Source of the DNA: Erythrobacter sanguineus
GTDB taxonomy: Bacteria > Pseudomonadota > Alphaproteobacteria > Sphingomonadales > Sphingomonadaceae
Assembly (NCBI GenBank): GCA_945878845.1
Contig: CAMCUB010000009.1
Span: 1 to 64,000 of the forward strand
Length of the DNA: 64,000 nt
Direction: 5' to 3'
Shown: one piece after another, positions 15,593 to 24,272 of the stretch
Layout: every line of letters begins with the position of its first letter
Numbering within the stretch: position 1 is the stretch's first letter
The notes under the pieces: model-generated
Told to the model about the DNA's origin: nothing
The model's input: only the letters and a program-made list of their open reading frames with translations
Database searches by the model: none
Made by a program: the position numbers and the translations under genes

Positions 15593-18500
15593 ATGTCCAC
15601 CACATTCCTGAGCAGGCTTGCCCTGATGTGCACCGGCAGCATGATCGCCGCCGTGAGTGTCGCCGCGCCCGCCTTGGCGCAGCAGGCCGACACGCCGCCT
15701 CCGGCCGAGGTCGAGGAAGACGTCAGCCGCGAGATCATCGTCACCGGCACCCAGATCCAGGGCGCCAAGATCAATGACGTGCTGCCCGTCACCGTGGTGG
15801 ACGAGGTCGACATCGCCAATATCGCCGCAACCTCAGGCGATGAGCTGTTCCGCGCCATCCCGCAGGCGGGCGGCGTCGCCTTCAACGAACAGAACGACAC
15901 CACCGTCAACAATGCACGCGGCGATGCCGCCTCGATCAACCTGCGCGATCTTGGCACCGGCAACACCCTGCTGCTGATCAACGGCCGCCGCATGGTGCTG
16001 AACCCCGGCTTCCAGACCGAACTGCTGGTCCCCGTCGTCAGCCCCGACACCAACGAGATCGCGCCGGGCGCTGTGCGCCGCCTCGAAGTGCTGCGCGACG
16101 GCGCCTCGGCGATCTACGGTGCGGATGCGGTGGCGGGCGTGGTCAACACCGTGCTGCGCGGCAACCGCAAGGGCGGCTTCATTGAAGGCGAGTTCCGAAC
16201 CTCGGAAGGCACCAGCCTCGACACCTACTCGGTCGCGGGCGGTTATGGCTTCGACTTTGCCGGGGGGAAGGCCAACCTCACCGTCTATGGCGGCTATTTC
16301 CACGAGACCGGCCTGCCGACCTCCGAGCGTGCCTATTCCGCCGACGATGATCGCTCGGCGCTGGTGGTGGGCACGCCGTTCGAAGGCGACACCCAGTTCA
16401 ACAACCGCAACACCTTCGGCCCCTTCGGCCAGTTCGACATCCAGGCGCCGACCAACCGCACGCCGCTCGCGGATGACGATTTCTACCTCCAGCCCAGCAG
16501 CCTGCCGGGTTGCCGGATCGACCTTGGCAACGGGCTGTGCGCCCGCCCCGGGATCACGCCCGACGTGGCGGTGCGTTACAACACCAATTTCGGCGGCACG
16601 CTGATCTCGGAGAAGACCCGCTACAATGTGATGGGCCTGCTCAGCTACGAGTTCACCAATGATCTCGAGGCCTATTTCGAAGGCAGCTACTACCGTTCCG
16701 AAAGCGAGCGCTTCATCACCCCGGCCGCGATCCTCAGCGCGGTGCCGGTGGGGATCAGCCGCAATGCCTATTACAACCCCTTCGGCCCGGTGACCTTCCC
16801 CGGCGGCGCGGCCAACCCCAACCGCATCCCCGGCACGACCATCCCCACCACCGGCGCGGACGTGATCATGGAGCGCTATCGCTTCGTCGATGCCGGCAAC
16901 CGTTCGGTCAATGTCGACAAGGATTCCTACCGCCTCGTTGCCGGCCTGCGCGGCAATTTCGGATCGTGGGATTTTGACACGGGCTTCGTCTATTCCGAAG
17001 CCAAGACTACCGACCTTGAAGGCAACCGCGTCTCGCTGACGCTGCTGCAGCAGGCGATCAACAAGTCGACGCCGGATGCCTACAACCCGTTCAACGGCGG
17101 CTGCGTCACCGGCGATCCGGGCAATGGCGATTGCACCCCCAATCCGGCGAGCAGCATCGACCCCTTCCGCATCAGCGTGTTCCGCAAGGGCGGCACCACT
17201 CTGGCGCTGGCCGACTTCAAGGTCTCCAATTCCACCCTCTTCACCCTGCCGGGCGGCGATGTCGGGATCGCGGCCGGGATCGAGTGGCGGCGCGAGACCT
17301 TCTTCGATGACCGCGACCCGCGGCTCGACGGCACCATCACCTGGACCGACAGCGTGATCCCCGGTGTGACCTTCGGCAGCGATGTCGTCGGCACCAGCCC
17401 CTCGCCCGACACCAGCGGTGTGCGCAATGTGTGGTCTGGCTTTGCCGAGACCTTCGTGCCGCTGGTCAGCGAGGACATGGATATCCCGCTGGTCGAGGCG
17501 CTCAACCTCCAGCTGGCCGGGCGGATCGAGCATTTCGACGACATCGACCAGACCGCGATCGTCCCGCGCGCGGCCGCATCGTGGACGGTGTTCCGCGGCG
17601 TGACCTTGCGCGGCGCCTGGTCGCAGGGCTTCCGCGCCCCCAACCTCGTGCAGGTCAATGACGAGGGCACCACCCGCTCGAACACCCGCGACGACTTCGT
17701 GATCTGTCAGGCGCAGGTGCTCAAGGGCCAGCTTTCGAGCCTCGGCGTGTGTCCGGGCGAAGGGGTGATCAGCTTCCGTTCGGGCACCGACCAGCTCGAG
17801 CCCGAGGACAGCGAAAGCATCAACCTTGGCGTGGTGCTCGAACCCGAATTCATCCCCGGCCTGACACTGACCGTGGACTACTGGCGCGTGAAGCAGACCG
17901 GCCTTGTCGGCACCTTCGGCGATGACAACGCGATCGCGCTCGATCTGCTGCTGCGTCAGGCGGGCAGCAGCAACCCTGCGGTGGTGCGCGATACGCCCTC
18001 GGCCGAACAGATCGCTCTGTTCGCAGGCACCGGACTTGCCGCCGCGGGCGAGATCCTGTTCGTCAACGATCCCTACCTCAACCTCGACAGCCGCGTGTCG
18101 AAGGGCTGGGACTTCGGGCTGTTCTACGACGTGCCCGATTTCGGCGCCGGCGACATCCGCCTGCGCTTCAACGCGGCGCGGCTCGACAGCTTCGTGCAAT
18201 CGGCAGGCGCGGCCGGGCAGCAGCTGCTCGACGGGATCGCTGCGGGCGCCCTGCCGGCTGAAGTGGTGGTGGGCGGCCTTGGCGAGCTGCTCGAGATCGA
18301 GGGGCGGCCCAAGTGGCGCTTCAGCGGCTCGGTCAACTGGGGCCTGGGGCCGGTCGATGTGGGCCTGTTCGCGCAATATGTGGGTCAGGTGTGGGACACC
18401 AGCGTCAGCCGCGACCTGCCGTTCACCTCGGATGATCCCAACATCAACTTCTTCCGCGTGGACGATTTCCTGACCTTCAACCTCAACGTGTCCTATTCCT

Positions 18501-18658
18501 TCGAGGATGGCGCGCTGGACGGCACGCGGATCAGGCTCGGGGTCAACAACGTGTTCGACAAGGATCCGCCGCTGGCCGACGAGGAGCTCGGCTATTTCAG
18601 CGCGCTGCACTCGCCCCGCGGGCGGGTGTTCCGGGTCGAACTGCGCAAGACGTTCTGA
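15593..18658 (+). CDS. TonB-dependent outer-membrane receptor
   Basis: Large receptor of about 1021 residues. It has a signal peptide ending APALAQQ, a TonB-box-like segment REIIVTGTQ, a plug domain (NLRDLGTGNTLLLINGRRM, RLEVLRDGASAIYGADAVAG) and a 22-strand barrel ending in the expected aromatic-terminated strand (FRVELRKTF). The start at 15593 follows GGGGAGAATAACC. The VNTVLRG and APNLVQV segments are typical of the large carbohydrate/peptide-type receptors of sphingomonads. Together with the esterase and the M14 peptidase it probably forms a nutrient-uptake locus. The ligand is unknown. Confidence 0.95.
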   Translation: MSTTFLSRLALMCTGSMIAAVSVAAPALAQQADTPPPAEVEEDVSREIIVTGTQIQGAKINDVLPVTVVDEVDIANIAATSGDELFRAIPQAGGVAFNEQNDTTVNNARGDAASINLRDLGTGNTLLLINGRRMVLNPGFQTELLVPVVSPDTNEIAPGAVRRLEVLRDGASAIYGADAVAGVVNTVLRGNRKGGFIEGEFRTSEGTSLDTYSVAGGYGFDFAGGKANLTVYGGYFHETGLPTSERAYSADDDRSALVVGTPFEGDTQFNNRNTFGPFGQFDIQAPTNRTPLADDDFYLQPSSLPGCRIDLGNGLCARPGITPDVAVRYNTNFGGTLISEKTRYNVMGLLSYEFTNDLEAYFEGSYYRSESERFITPAAILSAVPVGISRNAYYNPFGPVTFPGGAANPNRIPGTTIPTTGADVIMERYRFVDAGNRSVNVDKDSYRLVAGLRGNFGSWDFDTGFVYSEAKTTDLEGNRVSLTLLQQAINKSTPDAYNPFNGGCVTGDPGNGDCTPNPASSIDPFRISVFRKGGTTLALADFKVSNSTLFTLPGGDVGIAAGIEWRRETFFDDRDPRLDGTITWTDSVIPGVTFGSDVVGTSPSPDTSGVRNVWSGFAETFVPLVSEDMDIPLVEALNLQLAGRIEHFDDIDQTAIVPRAAASWTVFRGVTLRGAWSQGFRAPNLVQVNDEGTTRSNTRDDFVICQAQVLKGQLSSLGVCPGEGVISFRSGTDQLEPEDSESINLGVVLEPEFIPGLTLTVDYWRVKQTGLVGTFGDDNAIALDLLLRQAGSSNPAVVRDTPSAEQIALFAGTGLAAAGEILFVNDPYLNLDSRVSKGWDFGLFYDVPDFGAGDIRLRFNAARLDSFVQSAGAAGQQLLDGIAAGALPAEVVVGGLGELLEIEGRPKWRFSGSVNWGLGPVDVGLFAQYVGQVWDTSVSRDLPFTSDDPNINFFRVDDFLTFNLNVSYSFEDGALDGTRIRLGVNNVFDKDPPLADEELGYFSALHSPRGRVFRVELRKTF

Positions 18659-18672
18659 TAGGCCGCTCGCCC

Positions 18673-19881
18673 ATGGGCATCGCATTGCGATACGTATGGG
18701 CCGGCCTCTCCCTGCTGGCGGCAGCATGTGCGGGGGCGCCGCCGCCGCCAGCGGGGATTGGAGAGCTATCCGAAGCGAGGGTCAGTGTCGCGGCGTGCCG
18801 CAGCGCCTCGGTCAGCCTCCATTTCGATTTCGATGGTGCTGCGCCGAGCGCCTGCTCGATCACCGGGGAGCGCGCCTTCGAGCTGCTCGTCACCCCGGAA
18901 CACGCACCCCCCATCAATCCCAGCCCGTGGTATGCCTTCCGCTACGAGGCCAAGGGCGACGCTCCGGTCAGCGTCACCCTGCGCTATCTCGGCGCCAAGC
19001 ATCGCTATGATCCCAAGTGGGTGGGCGAGGGCGAAAGCCGCGATCTGTCGGTGTATCTGCGCGAGGATGGCGCCGTGGCGGTGATGGCGCTGCCGCCCGG
19101 CAACGGCATCGTCTCGGCGCAGGAAGTGATCGCGCCCGATGACACAGCCGCCGATCTGGCCCGATGGAGCGCGGTCAGCGGCGCAGCCGTCTTCACGCTC
19201 GGGCGGTCGCATGATGGCGGCGCTATCGAAGCGATCCGTCTCGGCCGCGCGGATGCGCCCAGGCTGGTGGTGTTGCTCGGCCGCCAGCATCCCCCCGAGG
19301 TGACCGGCGCGCTTGCGATGCGCGCCTTCGTCGATGCGCTGGTGGAGGCGCGCGCCGTGCCGGGCGATACCCAGATCCTGATCGTGCCGATGCTCAACCC
19401 CGATGGCACCGCGCGCGGGCACTGGCGCGCGAACCGCGGCGCGGTCGATCTCAACCGCGACTGGGGCGACTTCACCCAGCCCGAGACCCGCAGCGTCAAA
19501 GCGTGGCTCGATGCCCTGCCGCAAGGCGTGCGGCCAGTGCTGATGGTGGATTTCCACTCGACCCGCAGCAATCTCTTCTATGTTCAGGGTGAGGAGGAGA
19601 TGGACGCGGGCCAGCGCAGCTTCCTCGCCGCATGGCTCGGCGGGCAGGAACAGGCGCTGCCCGGTTTTCCCTTCGCGATCGAGCCGCGCAACGCCAATCC
19701 GGGCAGCGGCACGGCGAAGAACTGGTTCCACGCTGCCTTTGCCATTCCCTCCTACACCTACGAGGTTGCCGACACGGCGGACCGCACCGCGATCCGCACC
19801 GCCGCGCGGGCGCTGGCCGGGCGACTGTTTCCCGCGCTCAATGCCGCACAGCGCGCTGGCACCCGGGACGCCGCAGACTAG
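18673..19881 (+). CDS. M14-family zinc carboxypeptidase, probable lipoprotein
   Basis: A 402-residue peptidase with a lipoprotein-like signal (LSLLAAAC lipobox, Cys at about residue 19). An N-terminal beta domain is followed by the M14 fold. Zinc ligands are seen in GRQHPPEVTG (HxxE) and DFHST. Substrate contacts lie in NPDGTARGHWRANRGAVDLNRD and the catalytic Glu in YEVAD. Length fits the M14 subfamily with an N-terminal accessory domain. It follows the TonB receptor by 14 bases, suggesting cooperation in uptake of peptide-containing substrates. Confidence 0.88.
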   Translation: MGIALRYVWAGLSLLAAACAGAPPPPAGIGELSEARVSVAACRSASVSLHFDFDGAAPSACSITGERAFELLVTPEHAPPINPSPWYAFRYEAKGDAPVSVTLRYLGAKHRYDPKWVGEGESRDLSVYLREDGAVAVMALPPGNGIVSAQEVIAPDDTAADLARWSAVSGAAVFTLGRSHDGGAIEAIRLGRADAPRLVVLLGRQHPPEVTGALAMRAFVDALVEARAVPGDTQILIVPMLNPDGTARGHWRANRGAVDLNRDWGDFTQPETRSVKAWLDALPQGVRPVLMVDFHSTRSNLFYVQGEEEMDAGQRSFLAAWLGGQEQALPGFPFAIEPRNANPGSGTAKNWFHAAFAIPSYTYEVADTADRTAIRTAARALAGRLFPALNAAQRAGTRDAAD

Positions 19882-19987
19882 GGCAGGCAACGCGCAGCGC
19901 ATGTTCTGCCCAAGCAAACGCAATTGCCGTTTGCCGCGCGCGCTCTATACGCATCTTCATGCCAAGCACGCGCGTATCCTTCGCAAG

Positions 19988-20773
19988 ATGAGCCCGCATT
20001 TCACCTTGCCCTCCCGCAGCTTCCAGCGCGTCACCGGCTTTGCGCTGACGCTGGCGATTGCCGGGAGCTGGCTGGCGATCCACGCCTATGCGATGTTCGT
20101 GTTTGAGCTGACATGGACCAACTGGCCGCTGGCGCTGGTGATGGCCGCTGTGCAGTGCTGGCTGTCGGTCGGCGTGTTCATCGTCTGCCACGATGCGATG
20201 CACGGCACCCTTGTGCCCGGCCATCCGCGGGTGAACGCAGGCATCGGCACTGTGCTGCTGGCGCTTTATGCGGGCTTTGGCTGGAGGCATCTGCGCGACG
20301 CGCACCTCACCCACCACAAGCTCTCCGGCCACGCGGGCGACCCCGATTTCGACGAGCACAACCCGGGCGATTTCCGGCGCTGGTATGCGACCTTCTTCCG
20401 GCGCTATTTCGGCTGGCGCTCGATCCTGTTCGTCCACACGGTGGTGGGGATCTACTGGCTGGTGCTGGAGATTCCGATGGTGCAGATCGTGCTTCTGTAT
20501 GGGCTGCCCGCGCTCGCATCCTCGCTGCAACTGTTCTACTTCGGCACCTTCCGCACGCATCGCCACATCGCGGGCGCGGATGGACACGGCTTTGCCGATC
20601 ACCACAACGCCCGGTCCGAGGATTTCGGCACGCTCGCCAGCCTCGCCACCTGCTTCCATTTCGGCTATCATCTCGAACACCACCGCCGCCCCGACGTGCC
20701 GTGGTGGGCGCTCCCGGACGCGCGCCGGGCCGGGGTGGGCCGTATCGAGATTGCTGAAAAGGTGCCTGCATGA
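19988..20773 (+). CDS. crtW: Beta-carotene ketolase CrtW-type
   Basis: Membrane di-iron enzyme of 261 residues that adds 4-keto groups to beta-ionone rings. His boxes are HDAMHG, HLTHHKLSGHAGDPDFD and HRHIAGADG, with the late YHLEHHRRPDVPWWALP that distinguishes carotene ketolases from general desaturases. Several hydrophobic spans are present. The start at 19988 gives the usual length; in-frame codons upstream overlap the M14 gene. It overlaps crtZ by four bases (ATGA), so the two are co-translated. The product is expected to be canthaxanthin or astaxanthin-type pigments. Confidence 0.9.
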   Translation: MSPHFTLPSRSFQRVTGFALTLAIAGSWLAIHAYAMFVFELTWTNWPLALVMAAVQCWLSVGVFIVCHDAMHGTLVPGHPRVNAGIGTVLLALYAGFGWRHLRDAHLTHHKLSGHAGDPDFDEHNPGDFRRWYATFFRRYFGWRSILFVHTVVGIYWLVLEIPMVQIVLLYGLPALASSLQLFYFGTFRTHRHIAGADGHGFADHHNARSEDFGTLASLATCFHFGYHLEHHRRPDVPWWALPDARRAGVGRIEIAEKVPA

Positions 20774-21300
20774 GCTGGCTCGAAGTCTTCCTCACCGTCA
20801 TGTCCTCGCTGATCGGGATGGAGCTGTTCGCGTGGTATGCGCACAGGTACATCATGCACGGCTGGGGCTGGGGCTGGCACCGCGACCACCACGAGCCGCA
20901 TGACAATGTGTTCGAGAAGAACGACCTGTTCGCGGTCGTCTTCGGCACGATCAACGCCGCGATGTATATCTACGGCTCGCTCTACTGGGACTGGCTGTGG
21001 TGGTTCGCGGTCGGGATCACGCTCTACGGGGTGATCTACACGCTGGTTCACGACGGGCTGGTACATCAGCGCTACTGGAAGTGGGTGCCGCGCAAGGGCT
21101 ACGCCAAGCGGCTGGTGCAGGCGCACAAGCTCCACCATGCGACGATCGGCAAGGAGGGCGGGGTGAGCTTCGGCTTCGTCTTCGCGCGCGATCCGGCCAA
21201 GCTCAAGGCGGAGCTGAAGGCGCAGAAGGAAGCGGGGCTCGCCGTGGTGCGCGACAGCGCGGGGGCCGGGGACTTCGAGACCGTGGGGCGGAACCTCTAG
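20770..21300 (+). CDS. crtZ: Beta-carotene hydroxylase CrtZ-type
   Basis: Di-iron 3-hydroxylase of 176 residues. It has the His motifs AHRYIMHGWGWGWHRDHHEPHD and VHDGLVHQRYW ... QAHKLHHAT that define CrtZ. Four hydrophobic segments anchor it in the membrane. Its ATG overlaps the crtW stop. The pair would convert beta-carotene to 3-hydroxy-4-keto end groups if expressed together. The other crt genes for making beta-carotene are not in this window. Confidence 0.94.
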   Translation: MSWLEVFLTVMSSLIGMELFAWYAHRYIMHGWGWGWHRDHHEPHDNVFEKNDLFAVVFGTINAAMYIYGSLYWDWLWWFAVGITLYGVIYTLVHDGLVHQRYWKWVPRKGYAKRLVQAHKLHHATIGKEGGVSFGFVFARDPAKLKAELKAQKEAGLAVVRDSAGAGDFETVGRNL

Positions 21301-21307
21301 ACCGGCT

Positions 21308-21685
21308 TTAGCCGAACTGCGTCAGGCTGAGGTTGTTGCCCTCGGGATCGTGGAACCACGCGATTTTCGTGCCCGATCCGGGATCGGTCCATACGCCCAG
21401 CGCGTCCTGGCCAAAGCCTTCGTAGATCGCGAAAGCGACCCCCTTCGCGCTCAAATCCGTGATCGCCGCGCCGATATCGGCAACCTGCCAGCCAAGGACG
21501 GTGTGCGTGCTGCCTGCGTGCCCTTCGACCTTGGTGAGGCGCAGCGTGGTGCCTGCCAGATCATAGCTGACGGCGAAGGGGTCTTCCCCGGTTTCGGTGA
21601 GGCCCAGCGTCTCGGTGTAGAAGCTGCGCGCCTTGGGCAGATCGGCGGCGAGCACGAAGCAGACGGGCTTGGCATTGGTGAGCAT
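21308..21685 (-). CDS. VOC-superfamily (glyoxalase/dioxygenase fold) protein
   Basis: A 125-residue single-domain vicinal-oxygen-chelate protein. The pattern FVLAADLPKARSFYTETLGL opens the first beta-alpha-beta unit, and FHDPEGNNLSLTQ is the typical C-terminal end with the acidic metal ligand. The start at 21685 has GGGGAGA 7 bases upstream. The exact reaction cannot be deduced. It is convergent with crtZ, with only 7 bases between them. Confidence 0.82.
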   Translation of the reverse strand: MLTNAKPVCFVLAADLPKARSFYTETLGLTETGEDPFAVSYDLAGTTLRLTKVEGHAGSTHTVLGWQVADIGAAITDLSAKGVAFAIYEGFGQDALGVWTDPGSGTKIAWFHDPEGNNLSLTQFG

Positions 21686-21769
21686 GGCTAATCTCCCCAT
21701 CGGGGCGACTCGCGCAGCGCTTGCGCCCCGGCGGCGAGTTTACGCCATCCGGCCCAGCGCGCCAGAGGG

Positions 21770-22180
21770 TCAGCCGCCTGCCAGACGTGCGGCGTGCTCC
21801 TTCACCAGCGCGATCATGTTGGGCACCCCTTGCGTGCGGTTGCTCGACAGCTGGTTCTTGAGGTCAAACGGGCCGAGCGCGCCCATTACGTCCATGCTTG
21901 CGACTTCCGCCGCGGGACGGTCCTGCACTGCGGCGATCACCAGCGCGACGATGCCCTTGGTGATTGCGGCATTGCTGTCGGCGAGGAAGTGCAGCTTTGC
22001 CGCGTCCGTCCCCGCCGGATAGACCCACACTGCCGCCGAACAGCCGCGGACGAGCGTCGCATCGGTCTTCAAGGCATCGGGCATGGGTTCGAGGGTGCGG
22101 CCGAGCTCGATCAGCAGCCCGTAACGCTCGTCGCCTTCGAGGAATTCGTACTCTTCGAGGATGTCGGAAAGGGTGCGCAT
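21770..22180 (-). CDS. sufE: SufE-family cysteine desulfuration protein
   Basis: Sulfur acceptor of 136 residues that takes persulfide from a SufS-type desulfurase. The acceptor Cys lies in TLVRGCSAAVWVYP. The N-terminal LSDILEEYEFLEGDERYGLLIELG and the C-terminal SSNRTQGVPNMIALVKEHA are family hallmarks. It is on the same strand as the psp operon but 43 bases after its last stop, and is not obviously part of it. No other suf gene is seen. Confidence 0.93.
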   Translation of the reverse strand: MRTLSDILEEYEFLEGDERYGLLIELGRTLEPMPDALKTDATLVRGCSAAVWVYPAGTDAAKLHFLADSNAAITKGIVALVIAAVQDRPAAEVASMDVMGALGPFDLKNQLSSNRTQGVPNMIALVKEHAARLAGG

Positions 22181-22223
22181 GGCCCGCCCTTAGGCAGGCC
22201 TCGCGCGAAAGGCAAAGGGGGCG

Positions 22224-22400
22224 TTAGCCGCCGATCCCGCCCGGACTTGTGAGCGCATAATAGATCACATAGAACCAGCTCAGGAAGCCATGGATCGCGG
22301 CCCAGATGATCGACTTATGGAGGCTCCAGCTGATCGCCACCGCGATCGCGCTGCCAAGGCCGATGCCCGCTTGGGCCGCGGTGGTGCGGGGGCCGCTCAC
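22224..22400 (-). CDS. Small membrane protein closing the psp operon (58 aa)
   Basis: Begins at GTG overlapping the previous stop (GTGA). It encodes about 58 residues: a hydrophobic segment (AQAGIGLGSAIAVAISWSL), His/Lys-containing turns, and a second hydrophobic segment (GFLSWFYVIYYALTS). This would be one or two membrane passes with a short Gly-rich end. No family is recognised. The overlap with the preceding gene makes it the distal member of the phage-shock-like operon. Confidence 0.6.
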   Translation of the reverse strand: MSGPRTTAAQAGIGLGSAIAVAISWSLHKSIIWAAIHGFLSWFYVIYYALTSPGGIGG

Positions 22401-22651
22401 AGTTCCACCCCGCTGGCGATCGCTTCAAGCTTGCGGATGCGTTCCTTGAGGTCGGCAAGCTCGATGCGCGCGGTGCCGAGTCCGGAACCTTCCTCGCTGC
22501 CGCCGCGGCCTGCGGGCACGCGCTCGAGTTCGGAGCGCTTGAGTTCGAGCCAGCCCTGCCAGGCGCGCAGGGCAGCGCCCACCAGCACGATCACCGCCAC
22601 GAGAATCCCCGCGGTCAGCACGATCGTGGGATCGAGAAGAACAGTCGTCAT
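22397..22651 (-). CDS. Psp-operon membrane/coiled-coil protein 6 (84 aa)
   Basis: An 84-residue protein with one N-terminal span (IVLTAGILVAVIVLVGAAL) and a polar coiled-coil tail ending LADLKERIRKLEAIASGVEL. The end corresponds to the DRLxxLERIATD segment shared by its neighbours but stops before the EIEALR part. ATGA overlap with the upstream gene and GTGA with the downstream one show tight coupling. It is related to PspB in layout; function beyond membrane-stress response is unknown. Confidence 0.7.
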   Translation of the reverse strand: MTTVLLDPTIVLTAGILVAVIVLVGAALRAWQGWLELKRSELERVPAGRGGSEEGSGLGTARIELADLKERIRKLEAIASGVEL

Positions 22652-22962
22652 TGGCCCGGTTCCTCCTTCTTGCCAGCGGGAAGCCCCCGCAGCGCTTCGA
22701 TTTCGGCAGCGATCCGCACCTGTTCACGCGCATCGCCGGTGTTGGCGTCAGTGGCGATGCGTTCGAGCACCTTGACCCGCTCACGCAAGGCTTCGAGTTC
22801 GCGCTGCGTCGCCGCGAGCTGTGCCCGGTCGCCGCCGTTTTCGGGAACGGCGAGCTTCTGGTTGCCGTCCTCGTCGGTGATGATCCCGGCGCGGGCGCGT
22901 ACGGTCTCAACGATCCCCCAGATCACGATCGCCACGAGGGCAACAATCGCCCAGCTGCTCAT
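22648..22962 (-). CDS. Psp-operon membrane/coiled-coil protein 5 (104 aa)
   Basis: An N-terminal span (WAIVALVAIVIWGIVETV), then a charged helix with LRERVKVLERIATDANTG and a terminal RIAAEIEALRGLPAG. The LERIATD...EIEALR signature is shared with proteins 1-4 of this operon. Here an insertion of about 8 residues separates the two parts. The start overlaps the preceding TAA (TAATG). PspB-like topology suggests a PspA/PspC-associated membrane partner. Confidence 0.72.
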   Translation of the reverse strand: MSSWAIVALVAIVIWGIVETVRARAGIITDEDGNQKLAVPENGGDRAQLAATQRELEALRERVKVLERIATDANTGDAREQVRIAAEIEALRGLPAGKKEEPGQ

Positions 22963-23255
22963 TACGCGGTATCCTTCACCTTGGTGATGGCCAGAGTTTC
23001 GCTGCGCAGCGCTTCGATCTGGTCGGCCAGCAGGCTGCCACGGTCGGTGGCGATGCGTTCGAGCACGCGCAGGCGATCCTCGATCATCTGCTGGCGCTCG
23101 GCGATCTCGCGCACCTCGAGGCTGGCTTGCCCGGCGTTCGCCTCATGGAGCAGCCGCTTGCCCCGGATCACCTTGTCGACAATGCCGTTGATGCTGATGC
23201 CGGCGATCAGAACGATCGCAACCACCGCCATCGCAATGACCACCATCTCGCCCAT
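22962..23255 (-). CDS. Psp-operon membrane/coiled-coil protein 4 (97 aa)
   Basis: A membrane span (VVIAMAVVAIVLIAGISI) precedes a long charged helix, QMIEDRLRVLERIATDRGS, and ADQIEALRSETLA. The ATG at 23255 overlaps the previous TGA by one base; a GTG one codon upstream is also possible. Same architecture as its neighbours and clearly paralogous at the C-terminal motif. No independent functional data can be read from it. Confidence 0.74.
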   Translation of the reverse strand: MGEMVVIAMAVVAIVLIAGISINGIVDKVIRGKRLLHEANAGQASLEVREIAERQQMIEDRLRVLERIATDRGSLLADQIEALRSETLAITKVKDTA

Positions 23256-23617
23256 CACGCCGCGCCCTTGTCCTTGAGGCCTTCCAGCGCGCGTTCACGC
23301 AGGGCGTCGATCTCGTTGCCCAGGTGATAGCCGCCGTCGGTCACGATCCGCTCGACATTGGCGAGCCGGTCCTTGACCGAACCCAGTTCCGCACGCAGCT
23401 GCGCGTTTTCCTGGGTCAGCAGCACGATCCGCTCGGCCGATTGCTTGTCCGAACCGGGCTTCAAGGACTGGCCCCACATGCCTTCGAGCGGGTAGCCGTT
23501 CTTGATCTTGAGCCTCGTGGAATGAACCGAGGCCATGATCCCGGCAACCGAGACAACCACAGCGGCGGCGATAGCCCAGCCGATATAGGGCAGAATGGCG
23601 GCAAAAGTCGGGTCCAT
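23255..23617 (-). CDS. Psp-operon membrane/coiled-coil protein 3 (120 aa)
   Basis: The longest of the tandem set. It has an N-terminal span (YIGWAIAAAVVVSVAGIMAS), the segment IKNGYPLEGMWGQ (compare KHGYPLEDEWGG in protein 2), a coiled coil (ERIVLLTQENAQLRAELGS) and KDRLANVERIVTDGGYH followed by NEIDALRER. Start ATG overlaps the upstream TGA by one base. A longer frame to 23818 lies inside protein 2 and is rejected. The shared GYPLE..W motif shows that proteins 2 and 3 are the closest pair. Confidence 0.76.
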   Translation of the reverse strand: MDPTFAAILPYIGWAIAAAVVVSVAGIMASVHSTRLKIKNGYPLEGMWGQSLKPGSDKQSAERIVLLTQENAQLRAELGSVKDRLANVERIVTDGGYHLGNEIDALRERALEGLKDKGAA

Positions 23618-23928
23618 CACACGCGCTCCTTGTTCAGCGATGGCGTTTCGCGCAGGGCCTCGATCTCGGCGGAGAGCGAATAGCCGCGGTCGGTGACGAT
23701 CTTCTCGAGCACGATCATGCGGTCCTGCATGGCGTCGAGCTTGTCGTGCAGCGCCTTGTTCTCGGTCATGAGGCGCTGGGTTTCGGCGGTGTCGGTGCGC
23801 TCGGTCTTGCCGCCCCACTCGTCCTCGAGCGGGTAGCCGTGCTTGGCGCGGATCCAGTTATTGACGAGCCAGCCGATGGTGCAGACCATCACGATGGCGA
23901 CGATGAAGCCGGGGCCCTCATGAAACAT
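23617..23928 (-). CDS. Psp-operon membrane/coiled-coil protein 2 (103 aa)
   Basis: A membrane span (FIVAIVMVCTIGWLVNNWI), then KHGYPLEDEWGG, a coiled coil (RLMTENKALHDKLDAM) and the shared end QDRMIVLEKIVTDRGYSL ... AEIEALRETP. It starts at ATG 23928 with one-base overlap on the preceding TGA; GTG at 23931 is an alternative. Together with protein 3 it represents a duplicated gene within the operon. Confidence 0.76.
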   Translation of the reverse strand: MFHEGPGFIVAIVMVCTIGWLVNNWIRAKHGYPLEDEWGGKTERTDTAETQRLMTENKALHDKLDAMQDRMIVLEKIVTDRGYSLSAEIEALRETPSLNKERV

Positions 23929-24242
23929 CACACACGCTCCTTCTTGTCGATGCCGAGCGGCACGCCGGCGCCCAGTTCATCCACCCGGCGCTGGTCGCGC
24001 AGTGCTTCGATCTGGGTGGCGATGTCGTAGCCGCGGTCGGTGACGATGCGTTCGAGCACCTGCACGCGGTCTTCGAGGCGCTGGATCTGGCCGACATATT
24101 GCGCGGCCTTCTCGGCGGTCTGCTCGGCGGTCGCGCCGACCTGCATTTCGGCCATCTTCTGCTGGTGCTTCGTCCAGATGGCGACGATCGGGATCATCAT
24201 CGCGACGATCGGGATCAGGAAAACAAACGAACCTGCGTCCAT
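23928..24242 (-). CDS. Psp-operon membrane/coiled-coil protein 1 (104 aa)
   Basis: A membrane span (FVFLIPIVAMMIPIVAIW), then a charged helix (KHQQKMAEMQVGATAEQTAE) and the signature RLEDRVQVLERIVTDRGYDI ... QIEALRDQR. It lies 30 bases after the pspC stop, the only real gap in the distal part of the operon. Layout equals PspB (one span plus coiled coil), with which it shares the DRxxxxERxV register. Probably a membrane-stress accessory protein. Confidence 0.75.
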   Translation of the reverse strand: MDAGSFVFLIPIVAMMIPIVAIWTKHQQKMAEMQVGATAEQTAEKAAQYVGQIQRLEDRVQVLERIVTDRGYDIATQIEALRDQRRVDELGAGVPLGIDKKERV

Positions 24243-24272
24243 GGTAGTGGTCCCTGTTGCTGGTGTGGGGGC

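Noticed and set aside
15833-18727. A 964-codon open frame on minus
   Set aside because: Antisense shadow of the TonB receptor, with low-complexity His/Glu/Ala-rich translation and no start signal.
23617-23818. Longer N-terminus for psp-operon protein 3
   Set aside because: The extension is the shifted-frame translation of protein 2, and a proper ATG overlaps the previous stop at 23617.
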